Origin: Xylanimonas cellulosilytica DSM 15894
GTDB taxonomy: Bacteria > Actinomycetota > Actinomycetes > Actinomycetales > Cellulomonadaceae
Reading direction: 5' to 3'
NCBI RefSeq assembly: GCF_000024965.1
Contig: NC_013530.1
Coordinates: forward strand, 3,286,001 to 3,350,000
DNA: 64,000 bases
In this document: positions 18,823-26,455 of the stretch, one piece after another
Layout of the letters: each line of letters opens with the position of its first letter
Position numbering within the stretch: the first letter of the stretch is position 1
Notes under the pieces: generated by a model
What the model saw: the letters and a program-made list of their open reading frames with translations, nothing else
Database searches by the model: none
What the model was told of the DNA's origin: nothing
Translations under genes and position numbers: made by a program

Positions 18823-19158
18823 TCAGTGCGCGGCCTCGAAGGCGGCGATGACCTCAGCGGAGATGCGGCCGCGGTCGGAGACCTTGAAGCCGTTGTCACG
18901 GGCCCACTCGCGGATCTTGGCGAGCTGGGCGCGGTCGGCGCTGGTGCGACGACCGGTCGAACGCGGGGCGGCCGCGGCGCGGGCCGAGGACTTGCGCCCG
19001 TGCCCGATCCACGACGCGAGAGCCTCGCGCAGCTCGGCAGCGTGCGCCGAGGTGAGATCGATCTCGTACGACACGCCGTCGAGAGCGAAGGTGACGGTTT
19101 CGTCGGCCTCCGTCCCGTCGATGTCGTCGATGAGCACGACCTGAGTCTTCTGGACCAC
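18823..19158 (-). CDS. lsr2: Lsr2 nucleoid-associated protein
   Basis: 111 residues, the usual Lsr2 size. N-terminal dimerisation domain (VVQKTQVVLIDDIDGTEADE) and C-terminal AT-hook-like DNA-binding domain with IREWARDNGFKVSDRGRIS; RGR inserts into the minor groove of AT-rich DNA. Lsr2 is the actinobacterial xenogeneic silencer. The GTG at 19158 is chosen over upstream starts because it matches the conserved N-terminus and AAAGGCGG precedes it. Monocistronic, with its own promoter and terminator. Confidence 0.96.
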   Translation of the reverse strand: MVQKTQVVLIDDIDGTEADETVTFALDGVSYEIDLTSAHAAELREALASWIGHGRKSSARAAAAPRSTGRRTSADRAQLAKIREWARDNGFKVSDRGRISAEVIAAFEAAH

Positions 19159-19201
19159 GAAGGACCGCCTTTCCCGAAGGGGATTGTGTCTGTCGCGGTC
19201 G

Positions 19202-19231
19202 AGCATGGACGAAAAGCAATGGTCTTGTCAA
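19202..19231 (-). promoter_or_regulatory. candidate lsr2 promoter
   Basis: Consensus -35 TTGACA (19231-19226), 18-nt spacer, -10 CATGCT (19207-19202), giving a leader of about 37 nt. A perfect TTGACA is rare in DNA of this composition. Confidence 0.6.
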
Positions 19232-19250
19232 TGCAACACGCGCGCGCCGC

Positions 19251-19436
19251 TTAGGAAGCCTCGGCGGCCTTCCGCTGCTCCTCGCGATAGCGTTCGGCTT
19301 CCTCGGCGTCGAGCTTCGCCAGCGCCGCACGCTCGTTGCGATCGGCACGGACGATCTTGCGCATCGCGAACCAGAAGAGCAGCCCGACGCCGATTGACGG
19401 GACGACACCCGCCAGGATGGCCCAGAACGTGTCCAT
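19251..19436 (-). CDS. small membrane protein downstream of lysS
   Basis: 61 residues: one membrane helix (about 4-24, GVVPSIGVGLLFWFAM) followed by a charged, helical C-terminal tail rich in Glu, Lys and Arg. The ATG overlaps the lysS TGA by one base. Short proteins of this form follow lysS in other actinobacteria; the function is unknown. Translational coupling and a clean N-in helix make it a believable gene. Confidence 0.7.
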   Translation of the reverse strand: MDTFWAILAGVVPSIGVGLLFWFAMRKIVRADRNERAALAKLDAEEAERYREEQRKAAEAS

Positions 19437-20950
19437 CAGGCGTTCGGCTTCACGAGCGGGAACAGAATCGTCTCGCGAATACCGAGCCCGGTCAGTGCCA
19501 TGAGCAACCGGTCCAGCCCCATTCCCATACCGCCGGTGGGCGGCATCGCGTGCTCCATCGCCACGAGGAAGTCCTCGTCGATACGCATCGCCTCGTCGTC
19601 CCCGGCCGCCGCCAGCAGCGCCTGCGCCTCGAAGCGTTCCCGCTGGATGACGGGGTCCACGAGCTCCGAATACCCCGTGGCGAGCTCGAAACCGCGCACG
19701 TACAGGTCCCACTTCTCGACCTGGCCGGGCACCTCGCGATGGGCGCGCACCAGCGGGCTGGTCTCGACCGGGAAGTCGCGCACGAACGTCGGGGCGGTGA
19801 GATGGTCGCCCACGCAGTGCTCCCACAGCGTCTCGACGAGCTTTCCGTGATTGACCGCCTTGTGCTCGAGCTCCAGGTCAAGACGCCTGCCGATCTTCAG
19901 CAGATCCTCGACCGACGTCTCGGGCGTGATCTCCTCGCCCAACGACTGCGACAGCGAGCCGTACATCGTCAGCTGAGCCCATTGCCCGCCCAGGTCGTAC
20001 TCCTCGCCGTCGGGCAGCGTGATCACCGTGGTGCCCAGCACCTCCTGCGCGGCCGTCTGCACCAGATTCTGCGTGAGCGCACCGATGGTGTTGTAGTCGC
20101 CGTACGCCTCGTAAGCCTCGAGCATCGCGAACTCGGGCGAGTGCGTGGAGTCCGCGCCTTCGTTGCGGAAGTTCCGGTTGATCTCGAAGACGCGTTCGAC
20201 GCCGCCCACGACCGCCCGCTTGAGGAACAGCTCGGGTGCGATACGCATGAACAGCTCCATGTCGTACGCATTCATGTGCGTCGTGAACGGTCGTGCCGTG
20301 GCGCCGGACGCGATGGTCTGGAGCATCGGCGTCTCGACCTCGATGAAGTCGCGCCGGTGGAAGTTCTCCCGCAGCGAGCGGACCACGTCGGCGCGCAGAC
20401 GCACCATGTCGCGGGCGGCCGGGCGCGCGATGAGGTCGACATAGCGCTGGCGGACGCGCGACTCCTCGCTGAGGTCCTTGTGCAGCACGGGCAGCGGGCG
20501 CAGCGACTTGGCGGCCAGCCGCCACTCGTCGGCGAAGACGCTCAGCTCCCCGCGGCGCGAGGCGCCGATGCGGCCGTGCACGAACAGGTGGTCGCCGAGG
20601 TCGACGTCCGACTTGAACGCCGCGAGCGCCTCCTCCCCCACGACGGCGAGGCTCAGCATCGCCTGGAGGCGGTTGCCCGCACCGTCCTGCAGGGTGACGA
20701 AGCACAGCTTGCCGGTGTTGCGCAGGAACACGACACGTCCGGCGACGCCTGCGACGTCGTCGGTCTCCTGTCCCGCCTCGAGGTGGCCGTAGCCGGCGCG
20801 GACCTGCGCGATCGTGTGGGTCACGGGGACCGTGACGGGGTACGCCTCGCCCCCCTGGGCGATGAGCCGCTCGCGCTTCTCCCGGCGGATCCGGAGCTGC
20901 TCGGGCAGGTCGTCGACGCCCTCGCCGGGGGTGGGGTTCAGGGAAGTCAC
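19436..20950 (-). CDS. lysS: lysyl-tRNA synthetase, class II
   Basis: 504 residues: OB-fold anticodon-binding domain (about 60-170), then the class II catalytic core with motif 2 ([20 protein letters not shown] near residue 275) and motif 3 ([12 protein letters not shown] near residue 480). It charges tRNA-Lys. The GTG start is preceded by TAGAAT and a 6-nt gap, so the transcript is probably leaderless. A 61-bp palindrome lies just upstream. Confidence 0.96.
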   Translation of the reverse strand: MTSLNPTPGEGVDDLPEQLRIRREKRERLIAQGGEAYPVTVPVTHTIAQVRAGYGHLEAGQETDDVAGVAGRVVFLRNTGKLCFVTLQDGAGNRLQAMLSLAVVGEEALAAFKSDVDLGDHLFVHGRIGASRRGELSVFADEWRLAAKSLRPLPVLHKDLSEESRVRQRYVDLIARPAARDMVRLRADVVRSLRENFHRRDFIEVETPMLQTIASGATARPFTTHMNAYDMELFMRIAPELFLKRAVVGGVERVFEINRNFRNEGADSTHSPEFAMLEAYEAYGDYNTIGALTQNLVQTAAQEVLGTTVITLPDGEEYDLGGQWAQLTMYGSLSQSLGEEITPETSVEDLLKIGRRLDLELEHKAVNHGKLVETLWEHCVGDHLTAPTFVRDFPVETSPLVRAHREVPGQVEKWDLYVRGFELATGYSELVDPVIQRERFEAQALLAAAGDDEAMRIDEDFLVAMEHAMPPTGGMGMGLDRLLMALTGLGIRETILFPLVKPNA

Positions 20951-20956
20951 CCCCAG

Positions 20957-20962
20957 ATTCTA
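20957..20962 (-). promoter_or_regulatory. leaderless -10 of lysS
   Basis: TAGAAT on the minus strand, 6 nt before the GTG at 20950. One of the best -10 matches in the window. Confidence 0.65.
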
Positions 20963-20984
20963 CGAGCGCGCGCCAAACCCTCCG

Positions 20985-21045
20985 TTTGAACGTACGCCCC
21001 GGTGGCGTTCTGGCGGCCAGAACGCCAGCGGGGCGTACGTTCAAA
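20985..21045. repeat. 61-bp near-perfect palindrome, copy A
   Basis: Two 30-nt arms around a single central G, one mismatch (position 18). Termini read TTTGAACGTACGCC and its complement. A second 61-bp palindrome with the same termini and same central TTCTGGC is at 54917-54977. The right end overlaps the DUF2520 gene stop by 5 bp. Its left end is 22 nt upstream of the lysS -10. Confidence 0.9.
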
Positions 21046-21769
21046 GGGGGGTCGGGGGGTCCTGGACCGCCGCCGCGTTGCGGTCCGCGGCGTGGGTGGC
21101 GGCGTCCAGGGCGGACGCCAGCAGCGGGTGCAGCAGCCGTCCCGGACGTTCGACGCCCGCCGCCTCGAGGGCCTGCGCGGCCCGCGCGACGAGCGCGGCG
21201 AGCTGGTGCGTGCCGTCGTCGAGCGCCGCGTGGTAGACGGCGCGGGCGTCCTCGGCGACGACGACGGGCTCGCCGCCCAGCTCGATGACCAGCGCCTGCC
21301 CGATCGGCAGGACCGGGCCCGGGGCGGTCACCGCGAAGGTGGTGCCGTCGAGCCGGGCGAGGTCGAGCGAGGTGCCCGTGAACGCCATCGCCGGGTGGAT
21401 CGCCAGCGGGATCGCGCCCGCTCGCAGCGCGGGTTCGAGCACGGCCGTGCCGTAGCGCCCCGCCGTGTGGACGACGAGCTGGCCCGGCTGCCAGCCGCCC
21501 AGGCTCGCGATGCCCTGCACCAGGTCGGCCAGGACGTCGTCGGGCACGGCGAGCAGCACCAGCTCGGCACGTTCGACGACGTCCGCGACGTCGAGCAGCG
21601 GGACGCCCGGCAGCAGCGCCTCGGCCCGCTCACGCGAGTCGGCGCTGATGCCGCTGGCGCCGACGACGACGTGGCCGACCGCCCGCAGCGCGCTGCCCAG
21701 CACGGCCCCGACCCTGCCCGTTCCGACGACGCCGACACCGAGCCGGCCGGGGCGGCGCGCATCGTTCAC
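21041..21769 (-). CDS. Rossmann-like and DUF2520 domain-containing protein
   Basis: 242 residues. N-terminal NAD(P)-binding Rossmann domain with GVVGTGRVGAVLG at residue 12, then a helical DUF2520 domain (from about 125, IHPAMAFTGT). The layout resembles 6-phosphogluconate/ketopantoate-type dehydrogenases, but the substrate is unknown. These proteins often sit beside panC or folate genes in actinobacteria; no panC follows here. GTG 21769 overlaps the preceding stop (GTGA), with GAGGAG upstream. Confidence 0.8.
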   Translation of the reverse strand: MNDARRPGRLGVGVVGTGRVGAVLGSALRAVGHVVVGASGISADSRERAEALLPGVPLLDVADVVERAELVLLAVPDDVLADLVQGIASLGGWQPGQLVVHTAGRYGTAVLEPALRAGAIPLAIHPAMAFTGTSLDLARLDGTTFAVTAPGPVLPIGQALVIELGGEPVVVAEDARAVYHAALDDGTHQLAALVARAAQALEAAGVERPGRLLHPLLASALDAATHAADRNAAAVQDPPTPL

Positions 21770-23433
21770 GGGGCCTCCTCGGCGCGCCCGGCCTCCGGGA
21801 AGGTCTCCACCGGGCCACCGGTCGGCGCCGGTTCCGGCCTTTCCATCCACCGTTCCGGTCCGGCCGTCGCGCGGGCGGCGCGGGCCCGTGCGGCCTGCTC
21901 GTCCAGGAGGCGTGCGGCGTCGTCGGCGGCGAGGTGCTGCACGATCGCGGTGACCGGCCCGGGCGTCGAGTGCACGGCGAACGAGGCCAGGGCGAACCGG
22001 CGCTGCAGCGGACCCTGGCTGATCCCGAGGGACTGGGTGCGCTCGTGCGGCACGACGGCGAGGCTGCGCACCAGGCGGCCGCCGCGCAGCAGCAGGGCGC
22101 GGTCGGTCACGGCGAACGCGTCGCGCCGCCAGGACAGCGGGTCGAGCCAGCGGGCGCGGCGGGGCGCGTTGGTGAAGCGCCGGACGACGTCGTCGGACGC
22201 CCCCTCCCGGGCCGGGACCATGCCCGCAAGCCCTTCGTCGAGCAGGGCGAGCGGGTCGTCGACGCCGAGGTCGGGCAGCACGAGCCACAGCGCGGTGAGG
22301 GCGTCGGCGCGCGTCCCCACGGGCAGCAGCACCGACTGGTTCTGCGCGCCGTTGGCCTCGTGGCCGTACCCGGCCACGTTGACGCGCACGCGCCACCAGT
22401 CGGGCCCGCGCCACAGCGGGCCCTGGGTGAGCGAGACGGCCTGGACGCGGCCGGGCGGGATGGTCTGGGCGCGCGTCTCCAGCAGGCCGTGACGCAGCCG
22501 GATGCCGTCCGGGGACAGGGCCGCGCGGAAGCCGAACTCGCCCGTGAACCGCTGGAAGAGGTAGCTGCCGCCGGCCAGGAGTCCGGGGAACGCCGAGACG
22601 AGGATGCTCGGCTGCCCCGTGACGACGACGGCGATGACGACGCCGGCGATCATCGCGACGACGATCCACACCACGGGTGTGCGCACGAGCGAGCGCACCA
22701 GAAGCCCGGGAGTCACCTCGTAGAGCTGCTCCTCAGGCGCCTCGACGATCTCCTCGGGACCCGCCTCCCCCGCCGGGCTGGCCACCACAGCGTCGGCCAC
22801 CACGGCGGCCGCCACCGCGGCGCCGTCCCCCGCAGCGTTGCCCTCCCCCGCAGCGTCGTCGTCCCCCGCCGGGGTGTCAGACGCAGGCAAGACCCTGGGC
22901 TGGGGTGCCTCTGACACCGGGTGGGGGGCGGCGCGGACACCCGCGGCGCGGGCCAGGAGCTCCGCGCGCAGCCGGCGGGCGTCCTCGTCCTTGAGGAAGC
23001 CGATGGCGACGGCCGAACCGCTGCCGCCCGCGACCTCCAGGGTCAGCTCGGCCAGGCCGAACAGGCGGGCCAGCACCGGCTGTCGGATGTCGACGGCCTG
23101 CAGACGGTCGAGCCGTGCGCGCCGCTGCTGACGGAAGAGCACGCCCTTGCGCATGTACACGCTGTCGTCTCCGATGGCGTACGCCGTCATGCGCCATGCG
23201 AGCGCCGCGTAGCCGAACGCGACGGCCGCCAGACCGACGACGCCGAGCAGGATCTTCCACCACAGCCCGGTGACGGCGTCGTTCAGCTCGCCGGCCGCGC
23301 TGAACTGCTCGATCGACTGCTGGCCCACGAACAGGAGCGCGACGGCGACGACGGTCCACCCGCGGACCAGCGGGGTCACCGGGTGCAGGCGGCGCCACTC
23401 GAGATCGGCGGCCACCGGCTCGGGCGTGCTCAC
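21766..23433 (-). CDS. YdbT-like PH-domain membrane protein, copy 1
   Basis: 555 residues with paired membrane helices near the N-terminus, near residue 255 and beyond, and two to three bacterial PH (bPH_2, PF03703, formerly DUF304) segments: YMRKGVLFRQQRRARLDRLQ near 95, LRHGLLETRAQTIPPGRVQA near 330 and LLLRGGRLVRSLAVVPHERT near 470. Bacillus YdbST, a similar long/short pair, is linked to envelope stress. An Ala/Asp-rich linker (about 170-235) contains an in-frame 42-bp palindromic element (22875-22916). GTGA coupled to the short partner. Confidence 0.8.
   Translation of the reverse strand: MSTPEPVAADLEWRRLHPVTPLVRGWTVVAVALLFVGQQSIEQFSAAGELNDAVTGLWWKILLGVVGLAAVAFGYAALAWRMTAYAIGDDSVYMRKGVLFRQQRRARLDRLQAVDIRQPVLARLFGLAELTLEVAGGSGSAVAIGFLKDEDARRLRAELLARAAGVRAAPHPVSEAPQPRVLPASDTPAGDDDAAGEGNAAGDGAAVAAAVVADAVVASPAGEAGPEEIVEAPEEQLYEVTPGLLVRSLVRTPVVWIVVAMIAGVVIAVVVTGQPSILVSAFPGLLAGGSYLFQRFTGEFGFRAALSPDGIRLRHGLLETRAQTIPPGRVQAVSLTQGPLWRGPDWWRVRVNVAGYGHEANGAQNQSVLLPVGTRADALTALWLVLPDLGVDDPLALLDEGLAGMVPAREGASDDVVRRFTNAPRRARWLDPLSWRRDAFAVTDRALLLRGGRLVRSLAVVPHERTQSLGISQGPLQRRFALASFAVHSTPGPVTAIVQHLAADDAARLLDEQAARARAARATAGPERWMERPEPAPTGGPVETFPEAGRAEEAP
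22875..22916 (-). repeat. 42-bp palindromic element inside PH-protein gene
   Basis: Ends TGTCAGA/TCTGACA are perfect inverted repeats around 28 bp. The element at 32925-32966 in tilS has the same ends, same length and matches at 18 of the 28 inner positions. In both genes it is read in the same frame, giving a peptide that starts SE and ends SD (here SEAPQPRVLPASD). Confidence 0.8.
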
Positions 23434-23927
23434 AGGCCCGCCAGCCGGGCCTCGCCGCGCGCGGACAGCCGGTCGCGCAGGCGGGCCGCCTCCTCGGGCG
23501 GCAGGCCCGGGATGGTCGCGTCGGTCGCCGCGGAGGCCGTGTGGAGCTGCACCTTGGCGATGTCGAGCTTACGGTCGAGCGGGCCCGCGCCCACGTCCAC
23601 GTACTGCATGCGACCGTAGGGCACGACGACGAGCTGGCGGAAGAGGATGCCCTTGCGCACCAGCAGGTCGTCGTCGCGCTCCGCGTACCCGATGGCGCGC
23701 ACCTGGCGGGGCACCAGCAGCACCGCCCACACGAACAGCGCCGCGGGCACGGCCGCGAGGAGCCAGAACCACGGCGAGAAGATGATCGCGAGCACGGCAC
23801 CCGCGAGGAACGGCACCGCGGCGGTGATGCCGCCCGAGATGAGGCGGGCCGTCACCAGCCGGGGCGAGACCCTGCGGAACTCGACGCCGGCGGGGTCGAA
23901 CGGGCCGGGGGCAGGAGGGCTGGTCAT
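23430..23927 (-). CDS. YdbS-like PH-domain membrane protein, copy 1
   Basis: 165 residues with two adjacent membrane helices (about 30-75) and one bPH_2 domain (LLVRKGILFRQLVVVPYGRM near 88, then VDVGAGPLDRKLDIAKVQLHT). This is the short partner of the YdbST-like pair. The ATG at 23927 is chosen over 23936 because AAGGATGGGCGG gives usable spacing only for the former. About 60 bp separate it from the second pair. Confidence 0.8.
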   Translation of the reverse strand: MTSPPAPGPFDPAGVEFRRVSPRLVTARLISGGITAAVPFLAGAVLAIIFSPWFWLLAAVPAALFVWAVLLVPRQVRAIGYAERDDDLLVRKGILFRQLVVVPYGRMQYVDVGAGPLDRKLDIAKVQLHTASAATDATIPGLPPEEAARLRDRLSARGEARLAGL

Positions 23928-23987
23928 GCCGCCCATCCTTGCATCGCGCCCACGCGCACCGCAGAGCCACACGCCCCGGCGCCCCGG

Positions 23988-25391
23988 TCACGTGGCGTCG
24001 GTGCGGCGCCGCCCCTCACGCGCGGCCAGGGTGCGCAGCAGGCGCCGCGCGTCGTCGACGTCAAGGTGCGGCACCTGCGTGCTCGCCGTGCCGGGCTGGT
24101 GCAGGGTCAGCGTCGCCAGCCGGAGCCGGCGTTGCAGCCAGCCCTGCGAGATCGCGAGCGCCTCGGTGCGGCCGTGGACGACGACGGCGACCTCGCGCCG
24201 GACGATGCCCCCGCGGGCGGCGACGAGGACGTGCTCGGCGTCCGCGACGGCGTGGCGCCGACTGCCGACCGGTGCCCGCCACCGTGCGCGGACGGGCGGC
24301 CGGATCACGCCCGCGCCGTCGGGCATCCGTCCCGGCGCCGCGAGGAAGGCGGCCAGGAGGTCGCCGGGGACGGCGGGGACCGCGACGGTCGCCGCGCGCA
24401 CCGCCTCCTCGGGCGTGGCGATCGGGACCAGCACACCGTTCGCGTCGTCGTCGTCGGACCCCTGGTCGGAGGCCATGACCGCCTGGACCGACCACCAGCC
24501 GGGCGTGTTCCACGGGCGCCAGCGCGAGATCGTCAGCCCCTGGACGCGCGAGCGCCGCAGGGTGCGACGGCTGCGGTTCGCGATGCCGTGGGCGACCCGC
24601 AGCAGCTCGCCGTCGCGCGCCAGACGGAACCCCGCGGCGCGTTCGAGGACGCCGAAGACCGCCGAGCCCAGGTGGACCAGGGCGCCGCCCAGCAGCAGCA
24701 CGCCGCCGGAGACGAGCGGGAGCCTGACGGCCGAGGTGACGATGTCGGCCACCATCAGGACGGCGGCCCCGAGCACGCCGACGGCGGCACCCCACACGCC
24801 CAGGGAGCGGCGGACCGCGCGCCGCGCGCGGCTCATCGGCACGACGACGACCTCCTGGCCGCGCTCGTCCGTGCCCGGCCCGAGGAGCCGTGTGCGCAGC
24901 GCCTCCGCCTCCTCCGGGCGCAGGTACGCCAGGGTGACGGTCGCGGCGCCGTCGCCCGGCCGCACGTCCAGCCGGGTCAGCCCGACGACGCGGGCCGGGA
25001 GCGGCAGCCCGACGTCGACCGCCTGGATCTTGCTCACGCGCACCGTGGTGCGGGTCCGGGTGACGAGCCCCGAGCGCACGTGCAACGCCCCCGGCGTGAG
25101 CGCGTAGCCGCGGCGGCGGACGCTCACCCACCCGCCGGCGCTCACGGCGACGACCAGGAGCACGATCCCGGCGGTGGCCCAGCGCAGCGCCGGCTCGTGC
25201 AGCGCGGCCGACCACGTGCCGGCGTCGTCGAGCGCCTCCCGGAAGACGCGGGCCAGGAGCGCCGCACCCGACCCGACCGCGCCGCCCGCGACCACGAGCG
25301 CGGAGCGGGCGTGGAGGCGCTGCCAGCGGGGGTCGTCGTCCGGGGGCGCGGCCTCCACGGACAGCGCGACCTCCGCCGGCGGGTCCGTCAC
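23988..25391 (-). CDS. YdbT-like PH-domain membrane protein, copy 2
   Basis: 467 residues, two pairs of membrane helices (about 35-85 and 205-250) alternating with bPH_2 segments (LHVRSGLVTRTRTTVRVSKI near 100; LLRVAHGIANRSRRTLRRSR near 285; LVAARGGIVRREVAVVVHGR near 385). Paralogue of 21766-23433, lacking its long Ala/Asp linker and the 42-bp element. GTG overlaps the stop of its short partner (GTGA). Confidence 0.8.
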   Translation of the reverse strand: MTDPPAEVALSVEAAPPDDDPRWQRLHARSALVVAGGAVGSGAALLARVFREALDDAGTWSAALHEPALRWATAGIVLLVVAVSAGGWVSVRRRGYALTPGALHVRSGLVTRTRTTVRVSKIQAVDVGLPLPARVVGLTRLDVRPGDGAATVTLAYLRPEEAEALRTRLLGPGTDERGQEVVVVPMSRARRAVRRSLGVWGAAVGVLGAAVLMVADIVTSAVRLPLVSGGVLLLGGALVHLGSAVFGVLERAAGFRLARDGELLRVAHGIANRSRRTLRRSRVQGLTISRWRPWNTPGWWSVQAVMASDQGSDDDDANGVLVPIATPEEAVRAATVAVPAVPGDLLAAFLAAPGRMPDGAGVIRPPVRARWRAPVGSRRHAVADAEHVLVAARGGIVRREVAVVVHGRTEALAISQGWLQRRLRLATLTLHQPGTASTQVPHLDVDDARRLLRTLAAREGRRRTDAT

Positions 25392-25939
25392 GTCGAGGCC
25401 TGCGAGGCGTCGGGCTCGTCGTCGGCGGGGGGCGTCGCGTCGCGCACGCCCCGCGCGACGAGCCGGTCCCGCAGCGCCTCCGCGTCGGCGCGAGGAAGCC
25501 CGGGGATGGTGGCGTCGGCCATCGCCGCGGCCGTCTCGACCTTCAGCGTCGCCAGGCCGTGGGCGCGCAGCAGCGGGCCCTCGCTCACCTCGACGGTCTG
25601 GAGGCGGTGGTAGGGCACGACGAGCGTCGTGCGGGAGATCGGCCCCGACCGCAGGGCGAGGTCCTGCGGACGCTCCGCCCACGCGATGGCGCGCACGGTG
25701 GCTCGCCCCAGCACGACCCGGACGGCCAGGCCGAGCGCGAACGGCGCGGCGAGGAACCACCACCACGGCGAGACCACCAGCGCCAGGACGGCACCGGCGA
25801 CGATGAACGGAGGGCATGCGACGAGCGCGCCGAGCAGCCGGACCCGGACCAGCCGGGGGGACACCGGCTGCCAGTCGGCGTCGAAGCCGTCGAGGTCCAG
25901 GCTCTCGGCGTCCGCTCCCCGGACGGCGTCGCGTGGCAC
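25388..25939 (-). CDS. YdbS-like PH-domain membrane protein, copy 2
   Basis: 183 residues: two membrane helices (about 34-75) and a bPH_2 domain (ALRSGPISRTTLVVPYHRLQ, then VEVSEGPLLRAHGLATLKVET). Both short copies contain the phrase ATIPGLP near the end, showing they are paralogues. CAGGAT with a 6-nt gap precedes the GTG at 25939. The short-then-long order is the same in both pairs. Confidence 0.8.
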   Translation of the reverse strand: MPRDAVRGADAESLDLDGFDADWQPVSPRLVRVRLLGALVACPPFIVAGAVLALVVSPWWWFLAAPFALGLAVRVVLGRATVRAIAWAERPQDLALRSGPISRTTLVVPYHRLQTVEVSEGPLLRAHGLATLKVETAAAMADATIPGLPRADAEALRDRLVARGVRDATPPADDEPDASQAST

Positions 25940-25963
25940 GCCGCCATCCTGGTGCCCGGTGGA

Positions 25964-26452
25964 TCAGCCCGCAAGGGCCTCCGGGCCGCGGTTGTCCTCG
26001 CGCTCGGCGTCGTCGTCGGGCGGGGGCAGCTCGCAGAACTTCTCCGCGACGAGGCCGACGACGGTCAGCGCCACCGAGCACAGCGCGGCGACGCCCGCGG
26101 CGACGGCCCGCTCGCGCTGGGCGGCGATGCCCAGGTCGCCGACGACGACGAGCAGCGTCGCCAGGTACCGGCCGGTGAGGATCGCGCCCGTGAGCGAACC
26201 AGCCTTGGCCAGCACGAACGTGCGCGCCGCGCGCAGCGGGTCGAGGTTCGGCTTGCGGCCCTTCTGGTAGGCGCGGACCGCCCAGCCGAGCCAGAAGATG
26301 AGCCCTGCGAGCAGCAGGATCGCGACGTCCTCGATCCACGGGACGGGCGGCAGCCGGTACCCCTGCGCGTCGAGCACGCGCATCACCAGCAGGCCGAGGA
26401 CGGTGACCCCCGCGACCGTCAGGAGCAGGACGCGGATCGAGGTGCGGCGCAC
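25964..26452 (-). CDS. DUF3180 domain-containing membrane protein
   Basis: 162 residues with four predicted helices (about 6-25, 42-58, 85-105, 120-137) and conserved charged stretch YQKGRKPNLDPLRAARTFVL between helices two and three, typical of DUF3180, which is found after folK in actinobacteria. Function unknown. The GTG start is 4 nt upstream of the folB-folK stop region; GAGGA directly abuts it, so the exact start is less certain. Confidence 0.75.
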   Translation of the reverse strand: MRRTSIRVLLLTVAGVTVLGLLVMRVLDAQGYRLPPVPWIEDVAILLLAGLIFWLGWAVRAYQKGRKPNLDPLRAARTFVLAKAGSLTGAILTGRYLATLLVVVGDLGIAAQRERAVAAGVAALCSVALTVVGLVAEKFCELPPPDDDAEREDNRGPEALAG

Positions 26453-26455
26453 TCC

